A stretch of DNA of 60,000 nucleotides from Bolinopsis microptera. Its lineage: Eukaryota > Ctenophora > Tentaculata > Lobata > Bolinopsidae. Under the pieces are notes generated by a model. It made no database searches. It was not told the DNA's origin and saw only the letters and a program-made list of their open reading frames with translations. Position 1 is the first letter of the stretch; every line of letters starts with the position of its first letter. The position numbers were made by a program, and so were the translations under genes. The stretch spans positions 13,687,118 through 13,747,117 of the forward strand of contig NC_087078.1 in NCBI RefSeq assembly GCF_026151205.1, read 5' to 3'. Of the stretch, positions 24,099 through 35,200 are shown piece after piece.

Positions 24099-27000
24099 CA
24101 CACAGTGAGGGGGTACACCAGGGTGTACGGGGCTGTAAGGTCCGGGAGGTTTACAGTCAGAGTAAAGCAGAGCTGCTGAGTGAGGGGGGATGCCTGCTGT
24201 TGGTTTGCAGTCTACTGGTCCCATAGTGCTGGGTAGCCCTGAACTGTAGGGTCCGAATCCTCCGTAGTTGGGCAAGAAAGAACTCTCGTAACAACTGTGG
24301 AGTTAGGTGTTAGCTTTCAAGGGGGTGGTGTGATTACTAATTATTCGTTGATTCGATATTGATTAGGTATATTGTTTCGCTAAGTTAGTTAAAAGTTAAA
24401 CTTAAAAGTTCTAGACTTCCACTTTGAAAACTTCCTCTATCCTATTAATTGAAATACGAGTTGAAATAGAAAGAGAGATGAGAAAGGAGAAGTAAGAAGT
24501 GAGAAAAAGAGCTGAGCACTGACCTGAACGGCGGAGGCGGAGGTGAGTTAAAGTGAAGCGGTATCTGAGAAGTAGGATAACTCTGAGCAAACAACTGCTG
24601 ATGTAGCTTGATGTTCTCACTGTGTCTGTTCCGGCTCCGAGCTGTTCCAAACGCCTTGTTGCACCCCGGTACCTTGCATTTGAACTTCAGGTCCTGATTG
24701 TTTTGAAAACTCCAGTACAAAATATGATTTTAATCAATATCATGCATTATTTTAAAGTAGTTTAAGCTTAACGATATAAAATTGGCCTTTAAGTATAATT
24801 TAGAATAAATAAGGAATTAGTATTATGAGCTTTGCTAAGTATATTTCATCATGTCGGTATTCACACTGGACAAAGGCTAGAAATTGTTTTACACGTGCAA
24901 TAAATAATCAATCAGCTTCAAATGTGGAACAAAGTCACGTGATCAACAGCTCTCTAGCCTGATCTGTTGACACAGTTGTTTGGACCTTAATTTGATGTAC
25001 TTGTGCTATTGAAATTTAGCAAATATAAAAATGTATAATACAAATGAAATTATGATTTAAGATGGCTTAAAAACTATCCAAGATAACATTCATGCAATTA
25101 TCACATGCTTTTATTTCATGCACAAAGTATAGGCGTGTCAGTCAATCAAGGATAAAATAGCAACCAATATAAATAAACGCAGGACCACACACACGCCTAT
25201 ACTTTTCACAGAATGAACGTGCTTTGAAAACTACCTTCAAGTGAATTGCGGAGTAATGACTTTTCATCGTTGACTTATCTCCGAATGCGCTAATGCATGA
25301 GTTCCAGGGGCACTTAAATGGTCGCTCCTGAGTTCGATAAAGCTGGTCACGTGGTGTTAAAGTATAGGCGTGTAACGAGATCCCTTATATAGCATGCGGG
25401 TTAAATTTCGGTTTGAAAAGCATAAAATCAATTGCAGCGGGGGCTTGTTCATTGTTATTCCAGTCTTATTATCCTGACTTAAACCGTACTCACCATATTG
25501 TTTGTGCAACTACAATACTATTTATGATACTAGGTCCATTGAATGAATAGTTATCAGGCTGCCTAAGCGGAGATAGGATCATATAATGGGATAAAGTTTT
25601 GTGCCAGATTACCTAGGTGGGAGATTACCTAGGTGGTAGTTGGGAGATCACCTAGGTGGTAGGTGGGAGATTACCTAGGTGGTAGGTGGGAGATTACCTA
25701 GGTGGTAGACGGGAGATTACCTAGGTGGTAGGTGGGAGATTACCTAGGTGGTAGGTGGGAGATCACCTAGGTGGTAGGTGGGAGATCACCTAGGTGGTAG
25801 GTACTAGGTGGGAGATTACCTAGGTGGTAGGTGGGAGATTACCTAGGTGGTAGGTGGGAGATCACCTAGGTGGTAGGTGGGAGATCACCTAGGTGGTAGG
25901 TGGGAGATCACCTAGATGGTAGGTGGAAGATCACCTAGGTGGTAGGTGGGAGATTACCTAGGTGGTAGGTGGGAGATTACCTAGGTGGTAGTTGGGAGAT
26001 CACCTAGGTGGTAGGTGGGAGATTACCTAGGTGGTAGTTGGGAGATCACCTAGGTGGTAGGTGGGAGATCACCTAGGTGGTAGGTGGGAGATCACCTAGG
26101 TGGTAGGTGGGAGATCACCTAGGTGGTAGGTGGGAGATCACCTAGGTGGTAGGTGTGAGATCACCTAGGTGGTAGGTGTGAGATTACCTAGGTGGTAGGT
26201 GTGAGATCACCTAGGTGGTAGGTGGGAGATCACCTAGGTGGTAAGTGGGAGATCACCTAGGTGGTAGGTGGGAGATCACCTAGGTGGTAGGTGGGAGATC
26301 ACCTAGGTGGTAGGTGTGAGATCACCTAGGTGGTAGGTGGAATATTACCTAGGTGGTAGGTGAGAGATCACCTAGGTGGTAGTTGGGAGATTACCTAGGT
26401 GGTAGGTGGGAGATCACCTAGGTGGTAGGTGGGAGATCACCTAGGTGGTAGGTGGGAGATCACCTAGATGGTAGGTGGAAGATCACCTAGGTGGTAGGTG
26501 GGAGATTACCTAGGTGGTAGGTGGGAGATTACCTAGGTGGTAAGTGGGAGATTACCTAGGTGGTAGGTGGGAGATCACCTAGGGACCAATGTGATAGGTA
26601 ATAGGTTACCTTGGTGTGAGAGTTGCGATGTATGGCGAGCTCAGCTTGGCTCCTGCACATCCTGGTACATCCAACCTCTGGACAGGGCACTGTTCTACTT
26701 TGCTTCTTTCGGGCTCTTTTCCTGTTTGAGCCTGGGGAATTGTGTGTTACCAACCTTATATAGCTATCTCGGAAATTACTAGAATATCACAAATACTCCA
26801 CATACAGTCGGTGCAGTTCTCCACAGAGAGTTACTCCAAGTGGGAACTGGGAAGCTACTTACCGTAGTCAATGAGTGACTCCTCCTCATCGCGTCTCTCT
26901 AACTCATCCAACATGTTGAGAGCTATCTCCTGAGTGCAGGGGTACTTGACAAATGTCCTGATAGTCTCTGTGGGGTCCCTCCATCTGCTCCACCTGGATA

Positions 27001-28630
27001 ACTCCCGTCCTGTATTGTCCTGAGAAGTGTGGAGTTGAGAGGAGGAGGTTGGTGGGGAGGTTGGGGGGAGGTTGGGGGAGGTTGGGGGAGGGGGGAGGTT
27101 GGTTTGAGGGGGGAGGTTGGTTTGAGGGGGAGGTTGGTGGGGAGGTTGGTTGAAGGGGGGAGGTTAGGGGGATGTTGGTTGGAGGGGGGAGGTTGGAGGG
27201 GAGGTTGATTGGAGGGGAGGTTGGTTGGAGGGGGAGGTTGGTTGGAGGGGGGAAGGTTGGTGGGGAGGTTGGTTTTGAGGGGGGGAGGTTGGGAGGGGAG
27301 GTTGGTTGGAGGGGGAGGTTGGTGGGGAGGTTGGTTTGAGGGGGGGGGGGAGGTTGGTGGGGAGGTTGGTTGGAGCGAGGGGAGGTTGGTTTGAGGGGGA
27401 GGTTGGAGGGGAGGTTGGTGGAGGGGGAGGTTGGGGGGAGGTTGGGGGGAGGTTGGTGGGGGTATCCTTCCTCTATTCTAGCTTTGTTCGTTTCAATGTT
27501 AGCCAAACTTGTCTTTACTGCTGATCGTAAAATTTGAAGTATATTAAGCTATAGATTGTGTGATTCAACGATTTCTAAGTTGGGAATAGTTGAATCATAC
27601 TTAATGAACCCAAGCGGAAATGATTTTCGGTTGCAAGCTTTTATACGTAATGGGCCGGGAATCATGGATCCGGATATAGAACGTTGAAGCAAGAGGTTGT
27701 AGTTTAATATTTTGCGACAAGTTTTCGTATGGGCAGAAGCTATGAAAGTTAGAAACAACCCCAAACTATGCACAATTACTTGGCTTCGATAACAACTATT
27801 AACGTTTCGACGATTCAACTGATGAAAATTCAATCAGAAATCAAAAGACTGACCTCAGGTCAAGTGCAACGTAACTGTGGTATTGATTCAGCCAGAATTC
27901 TAGTTTAGCAAACACGTATTAACAATAGATTTTATTATCATCAGCATACGATTGCTCACTATGATTCAAGTATCAGTTAAACAGTGCATCTTAACAGTAA
28001 TGATTATGCGAACCAAACAAAGGATTGAGAGTCTAAAACAGTGGGAGTAGTGTGTGATAGCAAGCATCCTGGTGGCAGCCCCCTGACCGGGGCGTGACCG
28101 GCTCCCTAGCTGGGGGTGGGGGCTACCTGGCCCTCAGATTAGTATAACCAGCTGCAGTCGGCCACCCTGATGAGCCGAGTTGAGCTGCCCGGCCACCCCG
28201 GCCCAGTAGAGCCCGGCCACCTGCAGAGGTATCTGCTGGGTGAGCCACCTCGACAGGGGAGCTGGAGGTGCTGCCACCTAGCTCCACTCTAGCTAGATAC
28301 GGGCCCCCTGCTCGCAGGGACACGGCCCCCTGGACTCACCACTATCTTGTAGCCTCGCTCGTACTCCTCCTCACTCCACCCCAAATACGCTAGCCTGTGT
28401 CGTCTCTCCAATCTGATGCTGTCGTGGTAGGTTGCAAACAGGCGGTCTAGCAGGATCTTCAGTTCCACGGGCACGGCGTCGTACCCCTTCAATACCAGTG
28501 CTGCCGTGGTCCACACTGACTTCAGTTCCTCTGAGCTGGCTTCCTTGGAGAGCATAGAGTGGAGGGCGGTAGTGGCCCAGCCGTGCTCCACAGGGGGCGC
28601 TACCTCGTAGGGGTCGTGTGCTATGGCCAT
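24096..28630 (-). CDS. BNC: basonuclin/disco-type C2H2 zinc-finger transcription factor
   Basis: Nuclear DNA-binding protein of the basonuclin/disconnected family. Exons on the minus strand: 28630-28340, 27019-26863, 26731-26610, 24693-24524, 24294-24096. All introns are GT-AG, phases 0,1,0,2 close, and the sum is 939 nt or 312 residues. Exon 1 carries the conserved basonuclin N-domain: HGWATTAL, then [15 protein letters not shown], then [13 protein letters not shown]. Exon 2 continues [10 protein letters not shown] and ends in an acidic helix. Exon 3 has a finger CPEVGC-x12-H-x3-H after a basic stretch. Exon 4 has the family's second finger [20 protein letters not shown]. Exon 5 is a Pro/Gly/Tyr-rich tail. 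With two fingers it is far shorter than vertebrate basonuclins, closer to disco. ATG 28630 is the first in-frame Met. Introns 1 and 3 contain minisatellites that reach to within about 30 bases of splice sites. Confidence 0.85.
25600..26585. repeat. 24-bp minisatellite in basonuclin intron 3
   Basis: About 40 copies of GAGATCACCTAGGTGGTAGG plus TGGG, with the variants GATTACC and AGTTGGG. It has the palindrome CCTAGG in each unit. The array ends about 25 bases from the donor site of exon 3 (26609). Confidence 0.97.
27030..27465. repeat. G-rich GGGGAGGTTGGT minisatellite in basonuclin intron 1
   Basis: Irregular units of 10-20 bp (GGGGGAGGTTGGTTGGAGG). The plus strand is G-rich. The transcript of the minus-strand gene therefore carries a C-rich tract of about 430 bases ending just before the acceptor TTCTCAG of exon 2. 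Several GGGG runs per unit could form G-quadruplexes on the template strand. Confidence 0.95.
28060..28335. other. GC-rich start of basonuclin intron 1
   Basis: A GC island-like block with many CCGGCC and CCAGCTGCAG-type words, downstream of the first donor (28339-28334, GTGAGT). No coding or RNA gene is seen in it. It may be intronic regulatory DNA. Confidence 0.35.
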
Positions 28631-28639
28631 CGTCACAAA

Positions 28640-28960
28640 ATTAATGGGGCATAGTCAAACTCAAACTGTAAACTGCTTAGAGTGCGGGTCGAGATGTTGG
28701 CGAGCGGCGGTGAGCGAGTAGATCGGTCACGTGATAAGGCCCGCTGTGATTGGTCGATGGGAGTCACGTGGTCCGTGGCAGCAATGAGTTGTTCTCAGCC
28801 TCGTAATCCAAGAGGGGACTGGATTTCAAAGTAATCGTATTAAAAACATTAATCTCAACGGAGGTAGATGACGAAAAACCAACGGACGAAAACTGGCAGA
28901 TGCGGCGGGAATATGCCCACGTGACCATGACACGTGGGCTGCACGTTTCTTGGAGCAATA
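28640..28960 (-). promoter_or_regulatory. putative basonuclin promoter: CCAAT and CACGTG boxes
   Basis: Upstream of the ATG: TCACGTGA (28727-28734), an inverted CCAAT box (GATTGG, about 28748), TCACGTGG (28763-28770) and the dyad at 28915-28939. No TATA box. The pattern suits a bHLH-Zip-controlled promoter; this is inference from sites only. Confidence 0.45.
28915..28939. promoter_or_regulatory. 25-bp E-box dyad upstream of the basonuclin-like gene
   Basis: GCCCACGTG, a 7-base spacer ACCATGA, then CACGTGGGC, which is a perfect inverted repeat. Its 19-base core differs at only two bases from the dyad downstream of the gene (24047-24065). Confidence 0.6.
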
Positions 28961-30055
28961 TGCGCCGAAACTCTGCTTTATTTGTGTATCAAGCAGGTAG
29001 TACTTGTCAATAGTATTGCTGACAATTGCACATCAATTGCACATTTATAGGAAAGCATACCAATCGAGGAGATGCGTACGTGCCACTTTCCCTCCTACAC
29101 AAGCTCGCTCAGACATCTCTTCAATAAACCATTGTCAATCTTAACACTACTCTATACAATACGCGGTTTAAAAACTTTGTTTTATCTCATTAGCTTGGAT
29201 CCGGTAAATTCTTCAAATGTTTTCAAGTGACGTGGGAGTGCCACCTGCATTTTTTATTAAGGATACATATTATTTCAATTAACAACAAAATTTTAAGATG
29301 CTGGGGGACCGGAGTACTTGGAAAGATGCTCTCTGAGTGGTCTCTAATTGATTTGCGTGTCAAAAATCGTGCCAGCGTCTTTAGATTGATTAAATGTTGC
29401 CGATGAAAAGAAAATGGAATGAGAAACGTTGTAATGCATACGTTGTGCGTTGGCGAACTGATATATTTTGGAAATGCTGATATCTGCTTTGATTCAAAAC
29501 CTTGGAATTTTAATTATAATGTGCCATTGATTCATTTAATGTAAACCATGATCTTTATGTGCAGAATGATGTACACTTTTGATATACAAAATTATCAATA
29601 TCATGAATATAATTTACAATCCGTTGTAAAGTAATGGCGGTAGTTGATACTTCAGAATGGAAAAAATTCCCAAAACTAATATGTAATAGATTATAGGTGG
29701 TCATGACTTCTAGGAAAATTTAAAAACCATTTTCACCAAATGTCTATTAGCTTTTGCCACAATATCACTTCATCACTTGTGATATTACTTTAATTTTCAG
29801 TGGGTTGACCTTGATGGTCCTGATACACTGGATTTGTTCTAAATTGGCAGTGACACATTCACAAGCTTCAAGTTCAACATGTAAAGACCGAAACCAAGTC
29901 AAGAACTACCTTCTATAGATGGCATTATTTCAAAGAGAAAATCCAAAGTTTATTGTTGCTTCTCCAACATTCTGCAATTCTAGTCATTTTACTAATAATT
30001 GTGCTTCACCATTCACCATTCAAAACATCAAAACAATTACGTCAAGAGATAGCAC
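28961..30055. other. no gene seen
   Basis: AT-rich spacer. No exon, element end or RNA gene recognised on either strand. Confidence 0.4.
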
Positions 30056-30706
30056 ATTACAAGTAGGAGGATAGCTGATAGTAAATAAGTGGGAGGTGGA
30101 GGGAAGGAAGAAGTGGGAGAACAGTAAATAAGTGGGAGGTGGAGGGAAGGAAGAAGTGGAGAACAGTAAATAAGTGGGAGGTGGAGGGAAGGAAGAAGTG
30201 GGAGAACAGTAAGTAAGTGGGAGGTGGAGGGAAGGAAGAAGTAGGAGAACAGTAAATAAGTGGGAGGTGGAGGGAAGGAAAAAGTGGGAGAACAGTAAAC
30301 AAGTGGGAGGTGGAGGAAAGGAAAAAGTGGGAGAACAGTAAATAAGTCAAATTGGGAGGTGGAGGGAAGGAAGAAGTGGGAGAACAGTAAATAAGTGGGA
30401 GGTGGAGTGAAGGAAGAAGTGGGAAAACAGTAAATAAGTGGGAGGTGGAGGGAAGGAAGAAGTGGGAGAACAGTAAATAAGTGGGAGGTGGAGGGAAGGT
30501 AGAAGTGGGAGAACAGTAAATAAGTGGGAGGTGGAGGGAAGGAAGAAGTGGGAGAACAGTAAATAAGTGGGAGGTGGAGTGAAGGAAGAAGTGGGAGAAC
30601 TCAGAACAGTAAATAAGTGGGAGGTGGAGTGAAGGAAGAAGTGGGAGAACTCAGAACAGTAAATAAGTGGGAGGTGGAGTGAAGGAAGAAGTGGGAGAAC
30701 AGTAGG
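30056..30706. repeat. 43-bp minisatellite
   Basis: About 15 copies of AGTAAATAAGTGGGAGGTGG followed by AGGGAAGGAAGAAGTGGGAGAAC. A variant with an extra CTCAGAA occurs twice near the right end. Purine-only tracts of more than 30 bases recur in each unit. Confidence 0.97.
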
Positions 30707-31440
30707 AGATAAGAATCTGCTGATTAAAAGAAGCGAATCATGAGTTGAACAGGTGCTCCAGGTCGCAGGATGATGGGCGCGAAGAAAATGAAAATGATAC
30801 AGGAATCAAGGTAATTTCGATCATTTCCAGTCGCTAACTCGTTCAAGTAGATCAAAATGAACTTGTCCAGAACTTGTAGTTTGTATAGTGATACAATGTT
30901 ACTGTTATAGTTTACTATTAGCGATAATATTTCCAGTACAGCTCTGAAACTGAACCCTTAGATCCAGGTTACACGTAATTCTACCTAACCGGGTAGTTGA
31001 TGGTGTAAAGTTGAATGTTGAACATTTTTTGTAGTGCACCACCTCCAGAACATTGGTCACGTGTTAGGTGGTTGTCATAGCAACTGTTATCTGATCACGT
31101 GAGATCGTCTTACCATTCCCCCTAATATTAGATTAGCAGTCTACAGTATTACAAGAAATGTAGTCTGATTAGGTTCCTATATCTCAATTCTCAGGGTAAC
31201 TCCTCAGAATAGAGAGTGTTGCCATGGTAACTACTGGCTCTTGTAACGCTGCTAAATTTCACAGTTCTGTTATAGTGTTATGTAATCAGACTGCAAATAG
31301 TTGAACAAAGACAAAATCTTTTGAAATCACGTGACCATGGATCCCATTAAATCATCATTACATGACATCATATCATAGTGTCTGCAGTTATTATTATTAA
31401 CAACAGTAAATGTGTGCTGGTTGCTTTATTGCCACATTTG
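30707..31440. other. no gene seen; E-boxes and one X-box
   Basis: Holds CACGTG at about 31060, 31096 and 31329, and one GTTGCCATGGTAAC (about 31220), which fits the RFX X-box rule. No exon seen. Confidence 0.35.
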
Positions 31441-31560
31441 CCTTTGGAAAGGGGTTGCACGGTATGGAGAGTTGTACGGTATGGAAAGTTGTACGGTATG
31501 GAGAGTTGTACGGTATGGAGAGTCGTACGGTATAAATAGTTGTATATTATAGAGAGTTAT
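31440..31560. repeat. short array of GTACGGTATGGAGAGTT
   Basis: About five copies of a 17-bp unit directly beside the MITE. Similar words (ATACCGTACAACT) flank the right end of the MITE, so the array may derive from its target site. Confidence 0.75.
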
Positions 31561-31573
31561 ACCGTACAACTTA

Positions 31574-31985
31574 CCTTAGTTCCCAAAAATTTGTGTGCCA
31601 TTATATTGAGCACAATTTATTTGAGCCCGAAAAATTTGGGCAGAAAATTTGAACTCATTTGGGCGACCAAAAATTTGGGCACAAATTCTTCGAAAAATGA
31701 ACGATTTTCCACTAAAAATCGTTCATTTTTAGTGAAATCTGTCATTTCACTTGGTTAAGCCATGAATGACAGATTAGAAAACTAAAATTTCAAATATTAT
31801 TTTACTTGGATATGAAGAAAAAGCCATCTTTCTATAGATCTCAGGGCCACAGGCTAAATGCCAAAAGTTTGGTTAGCAAAAAATTTAGCAGACGGAAAAG
31901 ATTTATGCAATTAATTTGGTCTGCAAAAAATTTGGGCGAGAGGCCCGCTCAAATTTTTTGTCGCCCAAATTTTTGGGAATTAAGG
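31574..31985. mobile_element. 412-bp MITE with TA target duplication
   Basis: Inverted ends CCTTAGTTCCCAAAAATTTG (left) and the complement of CCTTAATTCCCAAAAATTTG (right), each flanked by TA. Inside are AAATTTGGGC words in both directions and a hairpin around 31693-31731 (AAAAATGAACGATTTT ... AAAATCGTTCATTTTT type). The TA duplication suggests Tc1/mariner mobilisation. No coding frame. Confidence 0.75.
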
Positions 31986-31989
31986 TATA

Positions 31990-32790
31990 CCGTACAACTC
32001 TATACACGAGCATATGTTCCCAAACACGAGTATAAGCAGTTCGATGTTGATTAGGTATGGCCCCTAAAATCGAATTTTCGCGACGGAATCCTAAAATTAG
32101 TAGTTACCGTGTACCATCTGCAAAGTTAAAGTTTCCAACTATGAATTAAATGGCTATGTTACCGACAGTTGCGCCCATTTCCCATACCTCAACAGGCCAT
32201 TAACCGGTTCCCAATCAGTGACGTGATCTGATTCGTCATGTCAGATTCTCAAAACTTCAGTTGCGCCCAAGGATTACTTGAAATTGTAGAGGGTTACATA
32301 ATGTCAAGTGATCCTTGTGGAGGGGTGTGATATCAAGTGCATATCTGATGCAAACATGCGACCAACCTTCCAAGCTTGTTATCTCCACAAAGGGCATTTA
32401 TGGCCCTGTCCGAGCATGTAGCTGGCACTCACCCTGAGTTTATATTATTATGAGAATCGTGAATTATTTTGAGCAGAATTATCTTCGCCTGCCAAATCGT
32501 TAGTCCTAGAGCTGACACTAAGTACAGTATTAAGCATTGGAATCACTATGAAATGGTTTTGATCGACCCAGACTAGCCAAAGAATATTTTAGGGCTATTT
32601 GAGACCAACAAGACACTACTGATTTTCATCTAGATCGCCTGGCCCATGATATGACTCCTGCCAAAAAGCGTAAGTCTACAAGTATAATTTGGCTCTAAGT
32701 CAACATGATCTTAAACTCACAAAACAGGATTTCAAGATTGATTCAGGTTGGGGGATTTCAATATTGATTGGTTTCGATTCGTCAATTGGA
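31990..32790. other. no clear gene
   Basis: AT-rich. A donor-like AAAAAGCGTAAGT occurs near 32670, but no matching acceptor and frame were found. Confidence 0.3.
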
Positions 32791-32794
32791 TAAA

Positions 32795-32937
32795 GTGGAC
32801 CGCTGCCAGTGTCTCTCTTTCCCAAACAAAAGGGAATGATGTTAATTTGAATGTCCGTTCTCAAATGCAAAATGATACCGAGAATGAAAGCGTTCGCTCT
32901 CTTTTCCCATTTATTCACGGCTTACGAATTGTAATAA
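32795..32937 (+). repeat. single arm of the 42-kb foldback element
   Basis: From GTGGACCGCTGCCAGTGTCT to CACGGCTTACGAATTG this matches, with few changes, both arms of the foldback at 42008-42521. It is one arm only, so a solo or broken copy. Confidence 0.85.
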
Positions 32938-32962
32938 GTTTAGATTCCGAGGCCATCCTCAG

Positions 32963-33291
32963 GGCAACAAAAGAATAGAAGAGTGGAGAGGATATTGCTC
33001 ACAAGGGCACCAGGCTCTCACATATGAACCTGGCAATTTTCTGTACCCCAAAAGCAGGACCTTTTTACAAAAGGCCGTCAATGAGCTGGCAGAGTACGAG
33101 GCCTTCTTGCCAGGTGAAAAACCACACGGTAGGATAATTCATATCCTCCTTCGCTGCAGGGACATTTGGTGAGGTTCACCAGGCAAAGCTCAGGTCAAGA
33201 TCTCCTGGAAAGCTTGGAAACCGGATAATATGGATACAGGAAGCTGGAACGTATATCTCAAGATTAACGAGGAGTCATTTCAGTGGTTACG
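32963..33291 (+). CDS. possible two exons of an unrecognised gene
   Basis: Exon 32963-33128 follows CATCCTCAG and ends before GTAGGA. Exon 33160-33291 follows TTCGCTGCAG and ends before GTAAAA. The phase 1 join is consistent and the joined frame is open for about 98 codons (GNKRIEEWRGYCSQGHQALT ... FLPGEKPHGTFGEVHQAKLR). GTFGEVHQAK resembles a protein-kinase glycine loop, but no other kinase motif is seen, so I do not call a kinase. The 31-base gap would be a very short intron. A third open stretch (about 33367-33615, ending with a stop) could be a later exon. It may also be a pseudogene or chance. Confidence 0.3.
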
Positions 33292-33659
33292 GTAAAAAAA
33301 CTGGATGTCCCCGATAGGACTTTTCATGGTTAGGTGGGGTAATCTCCCTGTTCGAGGTATAAAAGGGTAATGATACGGACACTTCAGCCCTCAGAGACGA
33401 GCTGAAAGATCAGACACCAGGACCGAGCGGAGTAGGACATGATAACACGATACTAGCAGGACATATTGTGATAGAACAGCATGACACACGTAACCGGCTT
33501 ATACCTGGAGAGGAACACAATCTTCTCAACCCACTTGAGGAGAACGAGATTTTCATGGAACCCCTCAGTTTATCATGCTTTTTATCTCGGTCATCTGAGA
33601 AGCTAGAACTATAATTTTTCAGGGCAAAAATAATTTGAATAGCCAATTCAATACAATTT

Positions 33660-34335
33660 GGCTGTCAAGTAAATGCGAAAAATGAATCTACGTTAAAAAA
33701 ATGAACATGAACATTGTTTGATTTGAAATATTCCTCGAATGAGGGGTGATTGTAAGTCATACCAAAATGAATTGTTTCAATCGGGCACTCACTCTCAGTG
33801 ACTGAGCTATAAAGGCCATGAACGTATGTAAACTGACTTTTGCCCCCCCCTGTGTTTACAACAAATTAAGTTATATACTAACTGAAACAATCATTATATC
33901 ATCAGAAACGATTTTTACAAAAGTTTACAATAATAATTATTTGATGAAAGCTAGAAGTTCTCAAAAAAAATAGCAAATAAATAAATCCTGCCTATAAAAT
34001 GACAAAATTGTTTTTGTTGTTTTAGTCAACATACCATCATCGAACGTTCAACAAATACCGAAATAAAATAGAAGGCGAATCAAATTAAACGATTATTGAT
34101 TCATTACAAAATATAGTTGAATGCAGAATAGGCCTAGGGTATTTCATTCAATACAAATAATTATATTCATAAGTGATATTGATAAGTACATACTATCAAT
34201 ATATTGAAAAAAAATGTAGAAATCCCAGAATAGAAGTTAAATTGCAGTGTTCATAATTATAATCAAAAATACTCATGCTTCTCTAAAAGGTTATCACGCA
34301 AGTAGTCCTCATCAGTTGGTTATGCTAAAGTACCT
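33660..34335. other. no gene seen
   Basis: AT-rich spacer with A/T runs. No exon or element end recognised. Confidence 0.35.
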
Positions 34336-34339
34336 AATT

Positions 34340-35200
34340 TGTTTTGAACTAAATGTTTGTCCCCAAGTTGGTGCTTTATTTGTTTTAAACTGGATGTCTT
34401 TCCACTACTTGGTCACTGATTGGTGCTTTAATTCTTTGAACTGGATCATGTGTTTCCCCTAATTGTTACTTTTTTACAAGTTTTTCTGTATGGTGCAGAA
34501 ACGTGGAATCTTAAAAATGCTAAATTAAAACTTGTCGAGCACTAGACGGTTTCCGTGCAAGTTTTCTACGAAGGGTCTTAGGCATCTTGTGGAAATCACG
34601 CCCACCTAACTAATTGGTTCTTTACGGAATTATTCCACAGAAAAAAGCATAAAGACACGAATACTTAATTTTGCAGGACATGTCTACCGTTTACAGGACC
34701 AACCTGCTCAGCAACTCTTTTTCTGGCAACCATCCTGTGGCCATCGGTATCAAGGACGACCTCACAAATCCTTTCCAGACGTCCTACAAGAAGATACTGG
34801 ATTGGAACCTGATAAGTTTCGTTAGCTCATGAGTGAGAGAGATAAATGGAGAGGAAGGTTCTCACGAAATTCGTTCCAGACTTTATCTGGAACGAATTAG
34901 GTAGGTAGGTGGTTTATTTGTTTAGAAGTTTAGATCTGGATGTCTTTACTTTAGTTGGTGCTCTATTTGTTTTGAACTGGATGTCTTTCCCCTAGTTGAT
35001 GCTTTATTTGTTTTGAAATTTGAACTGGATGTCTTTCCCCTAGTTTGTGCTTTATTTGTTTTAAACCAGGTGCCTTTTGTTGCTGCTTATAAGTTTTGAA
35101 CTGGACGTCTTGTCTTTTAAATGGTGCCTTATCTGTTTTAAACTGGATTTTTGGCGTCTTTTTTTGGTGCCTCGAATGTTTTCAGCTGGATGTTTTCTTT
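34340..35200. repeat. about 40-bp minisatellite at the 3' end of the receptor gene
   Basis: Units of TTGGTGCTTTATTTGTTTTG plus AACTGGATGTCTTTCCCCTAG at 34340-34460 and 34915-35200, split by a LINE fragment. The last units merge into the receptor's final codons. On the receptor strand several units carry AATAAA (complement of GCTTTATTTG at about 34371, 35003 and 35051). Confidence 0.85.
34480..34895 (+). mobile_element. LINE C-terminal fragment
   Basis: Broken plus-strand frames read FLYGAETWNLKNAKLKLVEH, then LNFAGHVYRLQDQPAQQLFF, then RYQGRPHKSFPDVLQEDTGL and MSERDKWRGRF. The order (YGAETW, GHV.R, GRP..(F/W).D.L, DR..WR) is the usual tail of LINE ORF2 behind the reverse transcriptase. It has stops and frame changes and sits inside the 40-bp array. 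Confidence 0.7.

Noticed and set aside
26904-27506. 200-codon Pro-rich frame on the minus strand
   Set aside because: It is the C-rich intronic minisatellite read through into exon 2 of the basonuclin-like gene in the wrong frame.
28150-28185. CTGATGAG..GAG resembling a hammerhead ribozyme core
   Set aside because: The required GAAA and cleavage-site arrangement are missing.
32540-32670. Words resembling a CDK C-terminus (RLAKEYFRAI)
   Set aside because: All frames are broken by stops and no kinase core motifs are near.
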